This document shows positions 60,409 to 64,000 of a stretch of DNA of 64,000 bases, piece by piece. The DNA comes from Alphaproteobacteria bacterium (GTDB taxonomy: Bacteria; Pseudomonadota; Alphaproteobacteria; Rhizobiales; Aestuariivirgaceae), in contig JAHEFB010000005.1 of NCBI GenBank assembly GCA_024640405.1, forward strand, positions 1-64,000. Direction: 5' to 3'. Within the stretch, counting starts at the first letter, position 1; each line of letters starts with the position of its first letter. A model generated the notes under the pieces. It ran no database searches, was not told the origin of the DNA, and saw only the letters and a program-made list of their open reading frames with translations. The position numbers and the translations under genes were made by a program.

Positions 60409-62853
60409 ATGACCGCTGTATCACCTGTCAAACCGTCATTGCTTCGTGTCGAGACCAACCCGCGATTGCTGGGTTTCAAGTCAACCGATGAGCTGGAGCC
60501 GATTGACAGCCCGATTGGACAGGACAGGGCTCTCGGTGCAATCCGTTTTGGCAGTTCAATAGATCAGCCCGGGTACAATCTGTTTGCGATTGGTCCGCAA
60601 GGGACTGGCCGGCATTCCGCCATCCTTTCATATCTGCGGGCAAAGGCAGCTGATGAACCGGCCCCTTACGACTGGGTCTACGTGCACAATTTTGCAATTG
60701 CGCACAAGCCACAGGCAATGCGTTTGCCGGCAGGCATCGCGGTGCGGTTCAAAGACGCCATGAAAGTATTGGTCGACGATTTGAGAGTGGCTGTTCCGGC
60801 GCTGTTTCAATCCGATGAATATCGCGAGAAACGCGGCGCAGTCGATGCTGAATTCGAAGATTTGCAGGATCAGGCATTCGAAGGCTTGCGCAAGAAAGCG
60901 GAGGCCCAGAACGTGGCCATTTTGCGAACACCCATGGGTTTCGGACTGGTGCCAACCTCGGACGGCCAGGTCATCAAACCTGAGGTTTTCAATGCGCTGC
61001 CCGAACAACAGCGCGCTGCAATCGAGAAGCGGATTTCTGAACTACAGGACGACCTGCAGGCGGTTCTGGAGCGTCTGCCACTACTGCAAAAGGAACATCG
61101 GGACCGGATCAGAAAACTGAATGCCGACCTTGCCGGCGCTTTGGTGGACACATCAATAAATACAGTCGTTGGCAAATTTGAGGGAATCTCGGAAATACAA
61201 CAGCGCTTGACCGAAGTTCGAAAAGACATCGTCGAGCGGGCTGAAATTTTTCTGGAACGACCTGATGGCGAAAGCTCCAGCCCGTTTCCCGAGACATTCT
61301 CGTCACAAGGACCAGATCCCAGGTTCAACCGGTATCTGGTAAACGTAATGGTCGCAAATGACGGTGATGGAGACCGTAGGGGCGCACCGCTTGTCACTGA
61401 AGATCACCCGACGCTTGCCCATGTGGTTGGGCGGATTGAACACGTTTCGCAGTTCGGCGCGCTTGTGACCGACTTCACAATGATACGGCCTGGCGCACTG
61501 CATCGTGCCAATGGAGGTTATCTTGTTCTGGACGCCAGAAAAGTCCTCAGTGAAATGTTCTGCTGGGAAGCCCTGAAGCGGGCGTTGCGCAGTGAGACTG
61601 TCACAATCGTCTCCGCGGCGGAGCAACTGAGCCTGGTCAATACGGTATCACTGGAGCCCGAGCCAATTCCGCTCAAGCTGAAGGTGGTTCTGATCGGAGA
61701 ACGAGTTCTCTATTATCTGTTGAACTCGCTTGATCCTGACTTTGCAGATCTGTTCAAGGTTGAGGTGGATTTTGATGAAGAACTGACCAGAACGGAAGAG
61801 AATTCCAGACTCTATGCAAACCTGATTGCCACAATTGCCCGTAAGCACAAACTTCGCCCACTCAACTCAGCCGCAGTTGCCAGGGTAATCGACGAGGCTG
61901 TGCGGTTTGCAGAGGATGCTGATCGACTCTCTCTGCGGGTTGGCTGGCTGGCTGATCTGCTCCGCGAGGCGGATTTCTGGGCTCAGCACGCAAAGCGCAA
62001 AACTATTACCGGTCGCGATGTCGAGCGAGCCATTGCAGAGCAAATTCACCGCTCAGACCGCATGCGCGAACGCAGTCATGAAGCGGTTACACGCAATATT
62101 GTGCTGATCGAAACCGACGGCGAGGCTGTCGGGCAGATAAATGGCCTGTCCGTTGTAGGGTTGAACAATTTCAGCTTTGGCCGGCCTACGCGTATAACAG
62201 CACGCACGCGCATGGGCTCAGGGAAGGTGGTCGATATTGAGCGTGAAACCAAACTTGGCGGACCGCTGCATTCGAAAGGCGTGCTCATTCTGTCCGCCTT
62301 TCTGTCGGCGAACTTCGCTCTCGATATGCCCATGTCGCTTTGGGCCAGCGTCGTCTTCGAGCAGTCCTATGGTGGCGTGGAAGGTGACAGTGCATCGTCT
62401 GCGGAACTCTATGCATTACTGTCGGCACTCGCCGACGTTCCGATCCAGCAGTCCTTGGCGGTAACCGGATCTGTCAATCAGTACGGCCAGGTTCAGGCGA
62501 TTGGAGGCGTCAACGAAAAAATCGAGGGCTTCTTTGATATTTGCAACACACGGGGCCTAACCGGCAAGCAGGGTGTGCTGATTCCGGCTTCCAACATCAC
62601 GCATTTGATGCTTCGTCCCGACGTCGTGGCGGCGTCAAGGAAGCGAAAATTCAATATCTATCCTGTGGAAACCATCAGCCAGGGAATAGAAACACTTACA
62701 GGTGTTCCAGCTGGCAAACGTGGTCGAACCGGAGAATTTCCCAAAGGCACTGTGTTTGACCGCGTCGAGGCGAGGTTGCGCGAATATGCCATGACCAGAA
62801 AGCAATTTGGCGACAGCAAGACAGAATCGACAGCACAAGGTGAAGACCGATGA
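60409..62853 (+). CDS. Lon-like ATP-dependent protease (AAA_32 / LonB type)
   Basis: An 814-residue protein with a divergent ATPase region (FAIGPQGTGRHSAILSYL as Walker A) and a long coiled-coil insertion (residues 130-290). A sensor/lid region with LGGYLVLDARKVL-like sequence follows, and then a C-terminal Lon protease domain. The catalytic dyad is Ser in GGVEGDSASSAELYALL and Lys in GGVNEKIEGFFDIC. It lacks the N-terminal substrate domain of LonA, and differs from archaeal LonB by having no membrane helices. ATG 60409 is used. Its stop overlaps the Usp gene. Confidence 0.88.
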   Translation: MTAVSPVKPSLLRVETNPRLLGFKSTDELEPIDSPIGQDRALGAIRFGSSIDQPGYNLFAIGPQGTGRHSAILSYLRAKAADEPAPYDWVYVHNFAIAHKPQAMRLPAGIAVRFKDAMKVLVDDLRVAVPALFQSDEYREKRGAVDAEFEDLQDQAFEGLRKKAEAQNVAILRTPMGFGLVPTSDGQVIKPEVFNALPEQQRAAIEKRISELQDDLQAVLERLPLLQKEHRDRIRKLNADLAGALVDTSINTVVGKFEGISEIQQRLTEVRKDIVERAEIFLERPDGESSSPFPETFSSQGPDPRFNRYLVNVMVANDGDGDRRGAPLVTEDHPTLAHVVGRIEHVSQFGALVTDFTMIRPGALHRANGGYLVLDARKVLSEMFCWEALKRALRSETVTIVSAAEQLSLVNTVSLEPEPIPLKLKVVLIGERVLYYLLNSLDPDFADLFKVEVDFDEELTRTEENSRLYANLIATIARKHKLRPLNSAAVARVIDEAVRFAEDADRLSLRVGWLADLLREADFWAQHAKRKTITGRDVERAIAEQIHRSDRMRERSHEAVTRNIVLIETDGEAVGQINGLSVVGLNNFSFGRPTRITARTRMGSGKVVDIERETKLGGPLHSKGVLILSAFLSANFALDMPMSLWASVVFEQSYGGVEGDSASSAELYALLSALADVPIQQSLAVTGSVNQYGQVQAIGGVNEKIEGFFDICNTRGLTGKQGVLIPASNITHLMLRPDVVAASRKRKFNIYPVETISQGIETLTGVPAGKRGRTGEFPKGTVFDRVEARLREYAMTRKQFGDSKTESTAQGEDR

Positions 62854-63716
62854 GGGAACTGGGTCAGAAACACGGCATCCACAGAATCGTAGTGGGTCTA
62901 ACCTCTGTGTCCAATGCGGAGAGAGCCATGGCTGCTGCTGCAGTCCTAGCCAAGGTTGTAGAAGCCCAAATAGTTGGTCTTTTCGTGCAGGAAGAAGACA
63001 TGGTTGAACTGGCGGAGTTTCCATTTGCACGAGTACTCGACTTTGACAGTCCAAAGCCCCGTGAGGTTTCAAGGCAGTTGATGCAGCAGGCTTATACCCG
63101 TAGAGAGGCAATTTGCCGGCAAGCGCTGTCGAACCATGCCGGCAAGGCACGGGTGAACTGGTCTTTCAGCACCCAACAAGGCAACATTCGCGCCAAGGTA
63201 GAGGAAATGGCTGGCTCGGGTGATTATGTCGTTTTGTCGGGCGAAACATACGGGACAGGTGTGCAGGCATTGGTTCGTGCTATGCGCATGGTGCCTGCTG
63301 CCGTCAAAGGAGTGGTTGTGCCAGCTCTTCATCGCGAGGGCCGTGCCACCGGTCCGATAGTAGCCATCGATGACGGGGATGAAGCCGGGGTTCGGACAGT
63401 TACTCTGGCAGCCAGCCTTGCAAGACAGGAGGGCAGGCCATTGCATCTGTTCGTGATTGCAGCGGCAGACGCCGATGCCGACCGCATTGGCGCGCGGGCA
63501 GCAGATTTGACTGGCAATAGACAAGCTGTGACGTTACATCGATATCTGCCCGGCGCCCCGCAATCGATTGCCGCAGGCCTGGCTCGCTTGTCACCGTTTT
63601 TCGTGGTTGCCGACCTGGATGGAGAACCGATCAGTGACGATCAGGTTGCCATCTCCTTGTTCCGGGCGGCCAGGGCTCCTGTTCTTCTGGTGCGGGACAA
63701 AGGCAAGGCATCGTGA
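62850..63716 (+). CDS. Universal-stress-protein-like protein, two domains
   Basis: A 288-residue protein with an N-terminal HUP/Usp-like fold (HRIVVGLTSVSNAERAMAAAAVLAKVVEAQIVGLFVQEEDM) and a second, weaker copy (GPIVAIDDGDEAGVRTVTLAASLARQEGRPLHLFVI). The ATP-binding GxxG-9x-GS motif is not obvious. Translation is coupled to the Lon-like gene by an ATGA overlap, which suggests a joint role in stress survival. It converges on ftsH. Confidence 0.7.
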   Translation: MRELGQKHGIHRIVVGLTSVSNAERAMAAAAVLAKVVEAQIVGLFVQEEDMVELAEFPFARVLDFDSPKPREVSRQLMQQAYTRREAICRQALSNHAGKARVNWSFSTQQGNIRAKVEEMAGSGDYVVLSGETYGTGVQALVRAMRMVPAAVKGVVVPALHREGRATGPIVAIDDGDEAGVRTVTLAASLARQEGRPLHLFVIAAADADADRIGARAADLTGNRQAVTLHRYLPGAPQSIAAGLARLSPFFVVADLDGEPISDDQVAISLFRAARAPVLLVRDKGKAS

Positions 63717-63745
63717 CCAATTTGCAGGTCTGACCTCAGTTGGCT

Positions 63746-64000
63746 TTATGCCGATCCAGCGGTGGAATTGCGGGCACCGGCCAGCGGCTTCAGGGCCGGA
63801 AATTCGTCCGGCGTTACGGATTCTTTTTCCAGCAGCAAATGGGCACCTTTCTTTAGATCCCGCTGACGTTTTTTCAACGTCGAGATGGCTTTCCTGTATG
63901 CCTCGTCGATCAGGTTTCTGACCGCAGTATCCACTTCTCTTGCCGTTGCTTCGGAATAATCCCGCGGAGCCGTATTGAGCATCGCCTCGCCAAGATAGCT
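63746..64000 (-). CDS. ftsH: FtsH-like AAA+ metalloprotease, C-terminal part only (cut by window edge)
   Basis: The reverse-strand frame is open through the right edge, so only about 84 C-terminal residues are seen: SYLGEAMLNTAPRDYSEAT, then TAREVDTAVRNLIDEAYRKA and LLEKESVTPDEFPAL. These are the terminal helices of the FtsH peptidase domain after the HExxH site. Whether this is the housekeeping or a paralogous FtsH cannot be told. Confidence 0.75.
   Translation of the reverse strand, partial: SYLGEAMLNTAPRDYSEATAREVDTAVRNLIDEAYRKAISTLKKRQRDLKKGAHLLLEKESVTPDEFPALKPLAGARNSTAGSA

Overview
The window looks like the chromosome of an alphaproteobacterium, probably of the Hyphomicrobiales type. 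It carries a CpdR-type response regulator next to an N-formylglutamate amidohydrolase, a HisN-type phosphatase, an IbpA-like Hsp20 preceded by a ROSE-like leader, and a groESL operon without a visible CIRCE element. The organism appears to be a denitrifier that degrades aromatic acids without oxygen.

Layout. Positions 1-18.2 kb hold mostly housekeeping genes: glutamate synthase large subunit (cut by the left edge), threonine aldolase, Hsp20, a lysophospholipase-like hydrolase, hisN, a GNAT, N-formylglutamate amidohydrolase, cpdR, tRNA-Val(GAC), several small exported or membrane proteins, groES-groEL and kup. This part also contains a 177-bp MITE-like element placed exactly at a stop codon, a decayed IS110-type transposase, and a structured orphan-terminator RNA that looks like a small regulatory RNA.

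Positions 18.8-50.9 kb form a compact gene set for anaerobic aromatic catabolism. A phenylacetate branch (FlK-type thioesterase, PadB-like molybdoenzyme, fused PadC-PadD, IorA-IorB, phenylacetate-CoA ligase) and a 4-hydroxybenzoate branch (HcrCAB) converge on benzoyl-CoA, which an acyl-CoA ligase of the benzoate type can also supply directly. Benzoyl-CoA is reduced by the ATP-dependent reductase BcrCBAD with its 2[4Fe-4S] ferredoxin. Dch, Had and Oah then carry the product to ring opening. KorAB would re-reduce the ferredoxin with 2-oxoglutarate. Ferritin-like, hemerythrin, DUF2249 and NnrS-like proteins embedded in these operons suggest protection against O2 and NO. Beta-oxidation genes for the ring-opened product are not in the window, apart from one SDR.

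The most notable observation is a 32-bp palindromic sequence (arms AAATACGTATTA and TAATACGTATTT around a central AGTACT) in five intergenic regions of this gene set: before flK/pad, between korA and had, between the hemerythrin gene and the SDR, before hcrC, and between ridA and the ligase. It occurs upstream of all the catabolic operons. The only regulator encoded among them is an Rrf2-family protein directly behind a GNAT acetyltransferase, the same pairing as BadL-BadM of Rhodopseudomonas palustris. I infer a BadM-like regulon that covers all three peripheral and central routes.

Positions 51-64 kb hold an apparently orphan cytochrome cd1 nitrite reductase (nirS) and a stress-type cluster: P-type cation ATPase, thioredoxin-membrane fusion, basic exported protein, helix-hairpin-helix protein, Lon-like protease, Usp protein and ftsH (cut by the right edge). 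Crp/Fnr-type palindromes precede at least two of these genes, so this cluster is probably induced under low oxygen or by nitric oxide.
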